From Nitrospira sp. (GTDB taxonomy: Bacteria > Nitrospirota > Thermodesulfovibrionia > Thermodesulfovibrionales > SM23-35), in the NCBI GenBank assembly GCA_016873575.1, contig VGWY01000024.1, positions 1-18,059 of the forward strand: 18,059 bases of DNA. Reading direction: 5' to 3'. Positions 6,494 through 13,559 of the stretch are shown here, one piece after another; the first letter of the stretch is position 1; every line of letters begins with the position of its first letter. The notes beneath the pieces are model-generated. The model saw nothing but the letters and a program-made list of their open reading frames with translations. It was not told where the DNA came from and searched no databases. Position numbers and translations under genes: made by a program.

Positions 6494-8245
6494 ATGGCAA
6501 AGAACAATACAAAAACTAATGAAGTTGATCAGACTGGGCTCTACTGGCCTGGGAAACAGACTGGAGTGAATAGGGTTGTTCTTCCCTTTCAGGTGGTAGA
6601 GACTATCAATGAAAGCAAAGCCGACAGAGAGAAAGCTCAAAGAGACTTTTTTACTAAGCAGGCAAAAGATGATCTCTGGCGAAACAAGCTCATCTGGGGC
6701 GATAACAAATACATTATGGCAAGCCTCCTGCCTGAGTTTGCAGGAAAGATAAACCTTATCTACATTGACCCGCCCTTTGCTACAGGAGCGGACTTTTCCA
6801 TAAATATTAAACTTGGCGATTTAGAGTGGACAAAAGAGGCATCAGTGATTGAGGAGAAAGCCTATCGGGATACCTGGGGCAGAGGCTTAGATTCCTATCT
6901 CCAGATGATGTATGACCGTTTGGTGCTAATGAGGGAGCTTTTAGCAGATAATGGTTCCATCTATGTCCACTTAGACTGGCATGTGGGGCATTATGTGAAG
7001 ATTATCATGGATGAAATTTTTGGAAAGGAGAATTGTAGAAATGAAATAATCTGGTGTTATACTGGTCCATCGAGACAAAGTAAAGATTTTCCCGATAAGC
7101 ACGACGTTATCTTGCGATACACTAAATCAGAAAACTACATATTTAACATTGATATACTCCGAGTGCCTTATAAAAAATCAAGCTTAGCAACAGGACGCAC
7201 TACGCTCACAGGGCGAAAGGACGATGAATACCTCTTAGAACTGGATAAAAGAGGGAAACTTCCTGAGGATTGGTGGGCGGATATAGCTACTATAGGATAT
7301 AAGCACAGTGAAATTTTGGATTTCCCCACCCAGAAACCCGAAGCTCTTTTAGAGCGTATCATCAAAGCATCTTCCAACGATGGCGACCTTGTAGCTGACT
7401 TATTCTGCGGATCAGGGACAACCTTAGCCGTTGCCGAAAAATTGGGCAGACGATGGATAGGTGCAGACCTCTCCAAGTTTGCCATCCATACCACCCGTAA
7501 GCGACTCTTAGACATCTCTGGCTGTAAGCCCTTTGAAGTCCTAAATCTGGGCAAATACCAAAAGGCAAAACTGAAAGAGAATGGTGTTAGCCGATACATT
7601 GACTTTATTCTGAAACTCTACCGTGCCGAATCTTTATCAGGATATATGACCCTTCATGGCAAGAAAGGCGGCAGAATGGTGCATATTGGGGATGTAGACT
7701 CCATCGTAACCGAGAGGGAAATAAGAGAGACGGTAAAGGAATGTGAAGTGGCAGGGATAAGGTCTGTGGATGTCCTTGGCTGGGACTTTGAGATGGGGTT
7801 ACATGATTTGGTTGATAGGATAGGTGATGAGTATTCGGTCAAGATACGGCTGGTGCAGATTCCACGAGAGGCATTGGAGGTCAAGGATACATCCAGGGAA
7901 GAGGTCAAGTTCTTTGACCTGAATTATCTTGAGATAGAGCACAAGTTGAATGGAAAGACCCTGACCATTGCCCTGAAGGATTTTGTGATTTCTAACCCTG
8001 AGTATCTCCCTGAAGAGGTGAGGGAGAAGATTAAGAAATTCACCGACTACATTGACTACTGGGCAGTGGACTTTGATTACAAAGATGACACATTTCACAA
8101 TATGTGGCAGTCTTTCAGAACACGAAAGCATCCAGCATTAGAGACAAAATGCTCTTATACATATGAAAAAACAGGAAAGTATCAAGTGCTGATAAAGGTC
8201 GTAGATATTTTTGGGAATGATACGAATAAACTTATGAATATTTAG
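6494..8245 (+). CDS. mod: Beta-class DNA methyltransferase, type III Mod-like, with Ig/PKD-like tail
   Basis: Modification subunit that should methylate adenine N6 (less likely cytosine N4) in a specific site and protect host DNA from the Res protein encoded downstream. With the ATG at 6494 it has 583 residues. Motif IV is DPPF (92-95, in LIYIDPPFATGADF) and precedes motif I FCGSGTT (304-310), the order that defines beta-class enzymes. The stretch between them should hold target recognition, and the region after about 340 is a separate C-terminal domain. The last 30 residues (SYTYEKTGKYQVLIKVVDIF, 554-573) resemble the end of a PKD/Ig-like beta-sandwich. A TTG at 6488 is a possible alternative start; no strong Shine-Dalgarno supports either. 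DPPF instead of DPPY is an accepted variant. Confidence 0.9.
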   Translation: MAKNNTKTNEVDQTGLYWPGKQTGVNRVVLPFQVVETINESKADREKAQRDFFTKQAKDDLWRNKLIWGDNKYIMASLLPEFAGKINLIYIDPPFATGADFSINIKLGDLEWTKEASVIEEKAYRDTWGRGLDSYLQMMYDRLVLMRELLADNGSIYVHLDWHVGHYVKIIMDEIFGKENCRNEIIWCYTGPSRQSKDFPDKHDVILRYTKSENYIFNIDILRVPYKKSSLATGRTTLTGRKDDEYLLELDKRGKLPEDWWADIATIGYKHSEILDFPTQKPEALLERIIKASSNDGDLVADLFCGSGTTLAVAEKLGRRWIGADLSKFAIHTTRKRLLDISGCKPFEVLNLGKYQKAKLKENGVSRYIDFILKLYRAESLSGYMTLHGKKGGRMVHIGDVDSIVTEREIRETVKECEVAGIRSVDVLGWDFEMGLHDLVDRIGDEYSVKIRLVQIPREALEVKDTSREEVKFFDLNYLEIEHKLNGKTLTIALKDFVISNPEYLPEEVREKIKKFTDYIDYWAVDFDYKDDTFHNMWQSFRTRKHPALETKCSYTYEKTGKYQVLIKVVDIFGNDTNKLMNI

Positions 8246-8260
8246 ATATGGAGGTATAAA

Positions 8261-9007
8261 GTGAGTAGAAAATATAATAATCCACCTATTGTGGAGGCGT
8301 TGTGCGAGTTTCAGTTTGTTCCCAGTCAGCCGTCGGATATGACTATTCCGGGACTTCTCTATGAAAAGATTAAAGAAGAATTTCCTGAAAGACGGCAGCA
8401 AATGGGCTTCGGGGTAGGCATACAGCCTAAAGAAGGAGGGATGACAGAACAAAGATTCGAGCTAGCCCCACCCAGGATGCAATTTCTCCGTCCTGATAAA
8501 TCTGCCTTAGTTCAGGTTGGTCCTGATCTATTAACGATTAACTATCTGAAGCCTTATCCTACATGGGAATTGTTCAAGCCTCTAATTTTAAAAAACTTGG
8601 AAATATATCAAGCTATTACGAAACCAAAAGGATTCAAGCGCGTAGGACTTCGATACATTAATAAAATTGAATTTGATGAGCATCCAATAGAATTGACCGA
8701 ATATTTTAATTATTATCCATTTATTCCAACTACTTTGCCACAAATGCATGAGACATTTCAGGTCAGGGTTGAGATTCCCTATGAGGAAGGACATGATCGT
8801 CTGCTTCTAACTTTGGCAAGTGCAATTCCAGAAAAGCCAGACGTTCTTTCTTTGTTGCTTGATCTTGACTACATTATGGCTATACCAGAGCGTATTGCAC
8901 TTAATCAAGTCTATGACTGGATTGAAAAGGCGCATACAACGGTTGAAAACGCTTTTGAAGCTTGTATTACCGATAAATGCAGAAGCCGTTTCGGGGAGGA
9001 GAAATAA
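8261..9007 (+). CDS. TIGR04255-family protein of unknown function
   Basis: A 248-residue protein of unknown function. It matches my memory of the TIGR04255 family, which is sporadically distributed and uncharacterised: it opens with NPPIVEALCEFQF, has GFKRVGLRYINKIEF in the middle, and ends with a helical EKAHTTVENAFEACITDK. The start is GTG at 8261, supported by GGAGGT (8250-8255) five bases ahead. It follows mod by 15 bases, and its stop TAA shares a base with the ATG of the next gene. No signal peptide, membrane helix or known catalytic motif is evident. Its place between mod and res suggests an accessory role, but nothing in the sequence shows what. Confidence 0.75.
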   Translation: MSRKYNNPPIVEALCEFQFVPSQPSDMTIPGLLYEKIKEEFPERRQQMGFGVGIQPKEGGMTEQRFELAPPRMQFLRPDKSALVQVGPDLLTINYLKPYPTWELFKPLILKNLEIYQAITKPKGFKRVGLRYINKIEFDEHPIELTEYFNYYPFIPTTLPQMHETFQVRVEIPYEEGHDRLLLTLASAIPEKPDVLSLLLDLDYIMAIPERIALNQVYDWIEKAHTTVENAFEACITDKCRSRFGEEK

Positions 9008-9534
9008 TGCAATTAATACCAACCAAACAATACCATCAGCCATCTACTGAGTATCATAAAAGGCCTCTCTTGATAGATTGGATTGAATCTCCAACAGAGA
9101 TATGGAAAAGTCAAAGAATGTCGGTTTTTGTTTTCTTGCCTATTGATGAATTTATAAGACAATCCGAGGGAGAATGCTCAGTGTTCCTCAGACCTGTAAA
9201 AGATATTGAACTACTGGAGCGTTTCTATACCTTCAATAACCCGATCGAGGTAAAAAGATTTCTCTTGACGCATGATTATCTTATTAACCCTCTTTTCGAA
9301 GCCCGTAGACAAATTAAAAGAGTATTTGGAGAAAACATTGTAGAGGTTTGTTTGAAGTATGACAGGGATCCGGAAGAAGATTTTGAAAGACTCTTTATTA
9401 TAGTCAAGATTAATCTATCTCCTGATCGATCCCTTGATCTATTAGATAAATTCGATGAAGAATGGTGGCTTGATGTTGATGATGAGATTAGAAAATTCCT
9501 TGAGGTGGATATTGAACCTATGTTCCATAGTTAA
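9007..9534 (+). CDS. Unrecognised 175-residue protein with FDEEWWLD motif
   Basis: I do not recognise this protein by name. It has 175 residues and no signal peptide or membrane segment. The C-terminal half (about 83-172) has alternating helix and strand character: KRFLLTHDYLINPLFEARRQ, a strand IVEVCLKYDRDPEEDFERLF, a strand IIVKINLSPDRSLDLLDKFD, then FDEEWWLD (149-156). I recall similar proteins with the FDEEWWLD end as small hypothetical proteins next to HEPN-like genes, which suggests a partner for the following gene; that is inference. ATG 9007 is chosen over an in-frame ATG at 8977 because GGGGAGGAG (8994-9002) precedes it and it makes a TAATG overlap with the upstream stop. Confidence 0.7.
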   Translation: MQLIPTKQYHQPSTEYHKRPLLIDWIESPTEIWKSQRMSVFVFLPIDEFIRQSEGECSVFLRPVKDIELLERFYTFNNPIEVKRFLLTHDYLINPLFEARRQIKRVFGENIVEVCLKYDRDPEEDFERLFIIVKINLSPDRSLDLLDKFDEEWWLDVDDEIRKFLEVDIEPMFHS

Positions 9535-9547
9535 TGGTAGTTAATGG
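9528..9547 (+). repeat. Tandem 10-bp duplication at a gene junction
   Basis: TAGTTAATGG occurs twice in direct succession (9528-9537 and 9538-9547). The first copy contains the TAA stop of the 175-residue gene (9532-9534) overlapping an ATG. The duplication opens a 22-base gap before the HEPN-like gene, where the neighbouring junctions on either side are one-base overlaps. Confidence 0.7.
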
Positions 9548-9556
9548 TGAAAAAGT

Positions 9557-9937
9557 ATGGGTTTTGATTGGAAGTTATACATCCAGTTAGCTGATGAACT
9601 GATAACCTATCAGAGAACGGCAAGTTTTCAAGAAGCCTATCTGCGCACAGCTATAAGCCGCTCGTACTACGGGGTATTTTGCATTGCAAGAAATTTTCTC
9701 ACAACCAAAGGCATATCCATTCCGCCAATCAATACGCATAAGTTTGTGAGAGAACAATACCTATCTTCTCAAGACAAAGTAGAAAGAAAAATAGGCGACA
9801 GTCTAAATCGCTTGTGGCGGAGAAGGAAGGATGCTGACTATGAAGATGAAGCGACTATTGACATCAATAGGGCAAAGACTGCGTATCAAATGGCTCTCCG
9901 AACTATGGGCAACTTAACAAACGTAGGAGCGATTTAG
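9557..9937 (+). CDS. HEPN-like (UPF0332-type) protein
   Basis: A 126-residue all-helical protein with the pattern of UPF0332/HEPN domains: a helix RTAISRSYYGVFCIARNFL (30-48), H61, then RRRKDADYED (88-97). HEPN proteins are often RNase toxins or regulators in defence islands. The HepT-type RNase motif is R-X(4-6)-H; here the His position in RKDADY is Asp, so ribonuclease activity by that motif is doubtful and a non-catalytic or partner-binding role is equally possible. The ATG is the only in-frame start after a TGA at 9548-9550, and its Shine-Dalgarno is weak. The stop TAG overlaps the res GTG by one base. The preceding gene may encode its antitoxin-like partner. Confidence 0.75.
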   Translation: MGFDWKLYIQLADELITYQRTASFQEAYLRTAISRSYYGVFCIARNFLTTKGISIPPINTHKFVREQYLSSQDKVERKIGDSLNRLWRRRKDADYEDEATIDINRAKTAYQMALRTMGNLTNVGAI

Positions 9938-12444
9938 TGGCTGTAATTAACCTTGATATAAGAATCAAACACGCCCTCCAGACTTGGAGAGAAAAGAACT
10001 ACGAAGGGGCGAGCCCTGTTACCAAGAGGCTCCTTGAGTTCTGGTTCAAAGAGGAGCATATCCTGCCTGATGCCTCACGCTTTGAGTTCTGGCGATGCCA
10101 ACGGGAAGGAATAGAAGCCCTGATCTACATCTATGAGGTCTGCAAATACCAGAGCCTCTATGATTTGGCACGGGGCTTTGGAGTTAGTATCCCCGTTGAC
10201 CCAACAAAAGACCTCTGGCCCAAATATTGTTTCAAAATGGCTACCGGTTCTGGAAAGACCTGGGTGATGGCCTTGGCCATAGTCTGGCAGTATTTCAATA
10301 AAATTTTTGAAACAGACAACGGCGTTCATTATTCCAGCCATTTTCTTCTCCTTGCCCCTAATCTTATTGTGCTGGATAGGCTATATGGGACATCAGAAGA
10401 AGGTGAGATTGATAAAAGTGGTTTTGCTAATAACGCCATTCTCTATAATTTCCCCTTTATCCCACCTGCGTGGCAGGCGGATTTTGATTTACAGCTCATC
10501 TTCCAGAGTGAAGTTATTCCGAGAACAGGAAGGGGTATCCTGCATCTGACCAACATCCAGCAGATTTACGAGAGAGAAGCAGAGGGTCCTGTTAATCCAT
10601 TAGACGAGGTTCTTGGCCCTAAGCCTAAGCGTGAAGAAGATGCTATTTACGATTCCCTGCGAACAGAGCTCTCTCATTATGACGACCTGATGGTCTTAAA
10701 CGATGAGGCTCACCATGTCCACAGCGATGATTTAGAGTGGAACAAGGTCATTGGCTATCTGGATTCAACACTTAAAAAGCGGAACGGCAGCGGATTGGTG
10801 ATGCAACTGGACTTCACCGCAACCCCGAAAAATCTCCAGGGCAACCTTTTCCCCCACATCATCAACGATTATCCCCTGGCAGAGGCTATCAGAGATAAAA
10901 TCGTTAAACGACCTCGCATTGGAGAGATTGAGAATGTCCCTGAACCCTTAGGCAAGGACTTTGTTAAAAAGAATCGTCTCCAGATTGACACAGGACTGGA
11001 GATTCTTAAGGAGTTTCAAAAGGAGTTTAAGGATACGGGTAAAAAGCCTGCACTCTTTATCATGACGGATGTTACTAAAAATGCCGATAAGGTGGGGCAA
11101 TATTTAGAGAGGCAAGGTTATGCGGGCAAGGTGTTGGTTATCCACACTGATACCAAAGGGGTCATCACCAAAAAGGACTTAGAGAAAGCAAGAGTGGCAG
11201 CAAGAAGGATTGACAGCCCTGAAAATCCTTATGCGATCATTGTCAGCGTCATGATGCTCAAAGAAGGGTGGGATGTGAGAAATGTCTGTGTGATTGTTCC
11301 TCTTAGAGCTTTTGACTCCCCGGTTTTGCCTGAACAGACCTTAGGGAGAGGCTTAAGGAGGATGTCTCCTCAGGATGATACATGGGAGGAGAAGCTTATC
11401 GTTGTTGACCATCCACGATTTCGCCAGCTCTGGCAGGCTGAGATTGACAAAGGGGAATTGATTGCTGACTTTACATCTGCGAAAAAAGCCTATGAGCCGA
11501 GTAACCTCATAATTGTCAATCCTGAGAAACTTCAGTATGATATTGAGATTCCTGTTGTGGAAGGTGGTCTCACCCGAACAGTGCCAGATCTGGCAAGGCT
11601 TGATATAGCAAGGCTTCCCTTAAGGCTTTTTAGGCTATCCGAGATTGAATTACCAAAAGTGAGGTATCGGGAGAGGGACTTACTAGAGCAAAAGATTATC
11701 AGGGAGAAGATTCTGGCCTTTGATTATACAGAGAACTTCTCTCTGTATCTCTCATACATTTGCAAAGCTATTACCTCCAAGACTGGTGCATCGAGTATCT
11801 TTGTTGAACTTGTGCCAAAGGTCAAAGCCTATATCGAACTTTACCTTTTTGATGAAAAAGTGAATAGTGAAGATTTGGAGGTAACAAAGAAACTTAATTA
11901 CATCCCCATCAGAGAAAAATTGGTTCAGATTTTCTCACAAGAAATCAATCCTCTCTCTAGGAAAGAAGAAAAGGTCAGTATACCAAGGTATTTCAAGGTA
12001 AGTGAGACGCCGCCCCTTCACACCTCTGAACCAGCCACAAAGGTACAAAAAGCAGTTTTTGAAGACTTGCCGTATTCAAAGCGCAGTGCATTTGAAAAGG
12101 AGTTTATGAATTACCTTGATGAAAAGGATGAGGTGCAGGCTTTTGCCAAAGTGCTTTCCAGACACCCGCTCCATATTCCTTACTACAATAAGGAAGGGTA
12201 TTTACGCTATTATCAGCCTGACTTTGTTGTGAAGGAGGAAAGGGCAATGTATCTTGTGGAGACCAAGGGGATGGAAGAGATAGAGGTGCCAGTAAAGGAT
12301 AGAGAGGCCCTGCGTTGGTGCGAGAATGTGGAAAAATTGTCTGGGAAATCATGGAAGTACCTGAAGGTGAGACCGCAAGACCTTGAAACGTATAGGCCAC
12401 AGAGTTTTAGAACCTTAGCTACGGGGACCGAGATAAGAGGGTAA
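9937..12444 (+). CDS. res: Type III restriction enzyme Res subunit (SF2 helicase plus PD-(D/E)XK nuclease)
   Basis: An 835-residue ATP-dependent restriction subunit expected to act with Mod. Helicase motifs in order: FWRCQREG (Q-like), Walker A ATGSGKT (102-108), DEAH (256-259, in LNDEAHHVH), TATP (294-297), motif V MLKEGWDVRNV (about 440-450) and motif VI EQTLGRGLRRM (466-476). The C-terminal nuclease shows D762 (YQPDFVV) and ETK with E775 and K777 (YLVETKGMEE), a PD-D/E-XK arrangement. All key residues appear intact, so it should be active. It is somewhat shorter than typical EcoP1I/EcoP15I Res (about 970 residues). The start is GTG at 9937 with AGGAG (9925-9929) ahead and a TAGTG overlap. 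Its stop overlaps the next gene's ATG. Confidence 0.93.
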   Translation: MAVINLDIRIKHALQTWREKNYEGASPVTKRLLEFWFKEEHILPDASRFEFWRCQREGIEALIYIYEVCKYQSLYDLARGFGVSIPVDPTKDLWPKYCFKMATGSGKTWVMALAIVWQYFNKIFETDNGVHYSSHFLLLAPNLIVLDRLYGTSEEGEIDKSGFANNAILYNFPFIPPAWQADFDLQLIFQSEVIPRTGRGILHLTNIQQIYEREAEGPVNPLDEVLGPKPKREEDAIYDSLRTELSHYDDLMVLNDEAHHVHSDDLEWNKVIGYLDSTLKKRNGSGLVMQLDFTATPKNLQGNLFPHIINDYPLAEAIRDKIVKRPRIGEIENVPEPLGKDFVKKNRLQIDTGLEILKEFQKEFKDTGKKPALFIMTDVTKNADKVGQYLERQGYAGKVLVIHTDTKGVITKKDLEKARVAARRIDSPENPYAIIVSVMMLKEGWDVRNVCVIVPLRAFDSPVLPEQTLGRGLRRMSPQDDTWEEKLIVVDHPRFRQLWQAEIDKGELIADFTSAKKAYEPSNLIIVNPEKLQYDIEIPVVEGGLTRTVPDLARLDIARLPLRLFRLSEIELPKVRYRERDLLEQKIIREKILAFDYTENFSLYLSYICKAITSKTGASSIFVELVPKVKAYIELYLFDEKVNSEDLEVTKKLNYIPIREKLVQIFSQEINPLSRKEEKVSIPRYFKVSETPPLHTSEPATKVQKAVFEDLPYSKRSAFEKEFMNYLDEKDEVQAFAKVLSRHPLHIPYYNKEGYLRYYQPDFVVKEERAMYLVETKGMEEIEVPVKDREALRWCENVEKLSGKSWKYLKVRPQDLETYRPQSFRTLATGTEIRG

Positions 12445-13529
12445 TGGAGGAACACTCTCTGGGTCATAAATTCTGGAAAGAGATTAGCAAAATCTCTCCT
12501 ACAGGTCAGATAAAGTTGTCATTAAATAATAACTCTGAAGATTTTGTGCGCGAGAATTTAGCAGTATATATTCCTGCTAAACCAAAAATAATATACAAGG
12601 ATTACAAATTCTTAAACAGAAGGATAGAGAAATTAGTTGAGCGAGTAAATGATGGCTCTATAATTACAAGATTTGATAAGACGCCCTTCCCTGAATATCT
12701 AACTGATGTAGTCTGTCCTCATTTCCTTGAACTTAAGTGGGCTTATGGCTGTCCTTATGACTGTAGTTGGTGTTATTTAAAAGGAACCTTCAGGTTTCAT
12801 CCAAATGGGCCAGAACCTGTAGTCAAGTCTTATAAAAAAATAGAACTTCATACAAGAAGATTTTTAGAGGAGGTCGAGACACCGGAAGTCTTAAATACAG
12901 GCGAAATTGCTGATTCGTTGATGCATGAGAATTCTAATCAACCATTTTCAAAATTCATTATTCCTATATTTGAAACCCAAAGACATCACAAGGTTTTGTT
13001 TTTAACCAAATCCTCGAATGTAAAAAATCTTTTAGAGATCGAACCCCCCAATCAAGTAATTATTAGCTTTAGTCTAAATGCCATACCTGTTGCTAAAATG
13101 TGGGAGAAGAAAGCACCACCTGTTTTAAAAAGAATTGAAGCAGCAAAGAGGGTTTACCAGGAAGGATATGAAGTCAGACTCAGGATAGACCCGATGGTTC
13201 CAATAGGTGGATGGGTAGAATCTTATTTACACTTAGTAGATTTTATTTTCGAGAATCTCATCCCGAAAAGAATTACCTTAGGTTCTTTAAGGGGGCTTCA
13301 AAGCACAATAAACGGCTGTTCAGATAAAAGTTGGGTCAAATATCTAAAAGAATCTTCTAATTGGGGCAAAAAGATAGATTTTCAAACACGATTTACAATG
13401 TACTCAACAGTAATAGAACATTTAAAATCAAAATATAATTACAACAATGTTGCCCTTTGTAAAGAAACAGTGGCAATGTGGAATAGTTTAAAGATGGATT
13501 ATAAGCAAATAAGCTGTAATTGTATATGA
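12444..13529 (+). CDS. SplB-like radical SAM protein at the end of the RM operon
   Basis: A 361-residue radical SAM protein of the spore photoproduct lyase (SplB) fold. CPYDCSWC gives C103, C107 and C110 for the [4Fe-4S] cluster, followed by YL as in SPL. Family-like segments are KVLFLTKSSNVKNLL, VIISFSLNAIPVAKMWEKK and GWVESYLHLV. Aligned by eye with B. subtilis SPL recalled from memory, VLNTGEIADSL (149-159) matches the SPL stretch SCTSDIVGI, so the hydrogen-donor Cys141 position is N151. It therefore may not repair spore photoproduct. C358 and C360 close the C-terminus (SCNCI). The ATG overlaps the res stop (TAATG) and proC follows 30 bases later. A nucleic-acid-directed radical reaction is plausible; the true substrate is unknown. 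Confidence 0.75.
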   Translation: MEEHSLGHKFWKEISKISPTGQIKLSLNNNSEDFVRENLAVYIPAKPKIIYKDYKFLNRRIEKLVERVNDGSIITRFDKTPFPEYLTDVVCPHFLELKWAYGCPYDCSWCYLKGTFRFHPNGPEPVVKSYKKIELHTRRFLEEVETPEVLNTGEIADSLMHENSNQPFSKFIIPIFETQRHHKVLFLTKSSNVKNLLEIEPPNQVIISFSLNAIPVAKMWEKKAPPVLKRIEAAKRVYQEGYEVRLRIDPMVPIGGWVESYLHLVDFIFENLIPKRITLGSLRGLQSTINGCSDKSWVKYLKESSNWGKKIDFQTRFTMYSTVIEHLKSKYNYNNVALCKETVAMWNSLKMDYKQISCNCI

Positions 13530-13559
13530 TATTCCAATTACAGAAATAAAGGAGGCTAT

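Larger units (their letters stand above)
6404..13559 (+). other. Restriction-modification island inserted between yggS and proC
   Basis: The segment carries six co-directional genes: mod, a TIGR04255-like gene, an unknown gene, a HEPN-like gene, res and an SPL-like radical SAM gene. They are separated by at most 22 bases or overlap. It is flanked by yggS and proC, which are usually adjacent, so it behaves like a cassette inserted in a housekeeping operon. The last gene is distinctly A+T-rich: G+C is 19, 18 and 13 of 60 in 12541-12600, 13021-13080 and 13381-13440, against 25 of 60 in 10981-11040 in res. No integrase, transposase or convincing target duplication is visible. Confidence 0.65.

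Noticed and set aside
6076..6507. Antisense open frame opposite yggS and the mod leader
   Set aside because: It is a shadow of yggS codons; no domain, no ribosome-binding site.
7168..7599. Antisense open frame of 143 codons within mod
   Set aside because: It lies entirely opposite the conserved methyltransferase motif I region and its translation shows no recognisable domain.
8138..8452. Antisense open frame across the mod / TIGR04255 junction
   Set aside because: Most of it is complementary to well-supported coding sequence, and the translation is low-complexity and hydrophobic without a family pattern.
8977..9006. In-frame ATG at 8977 as start of the 175-residue gene
   Set aside because: It would overlap the TIGR04255-like gene by 31 bases, whereas ATG 9007 has a strong Shine-Dalgarno and the TAATG overlap seen elsewhere in the operon.
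9557..9937. Calling the HEPN-like gene an active RNase toxin
   Set aside because: The expected R-X(4-6)-H motif is not complete (Asp at the His position), so only the domain type is claimed.
12444..13529. Calling the terminal gene spore photoproduct lyase (splB)
   Set aside because: The fold matches, but the hydrogen-donor Cys appears to be Asn and there are no sporulation genes nearby, so the functional name is not justified.
6436..13542. ATTCCA near 6434 and near 13531 as a target-site duplication flanking the island
   Set aside because: Six bases in A+T-rich DNA, not at symmetric distances from the island ends, can easily be chance.
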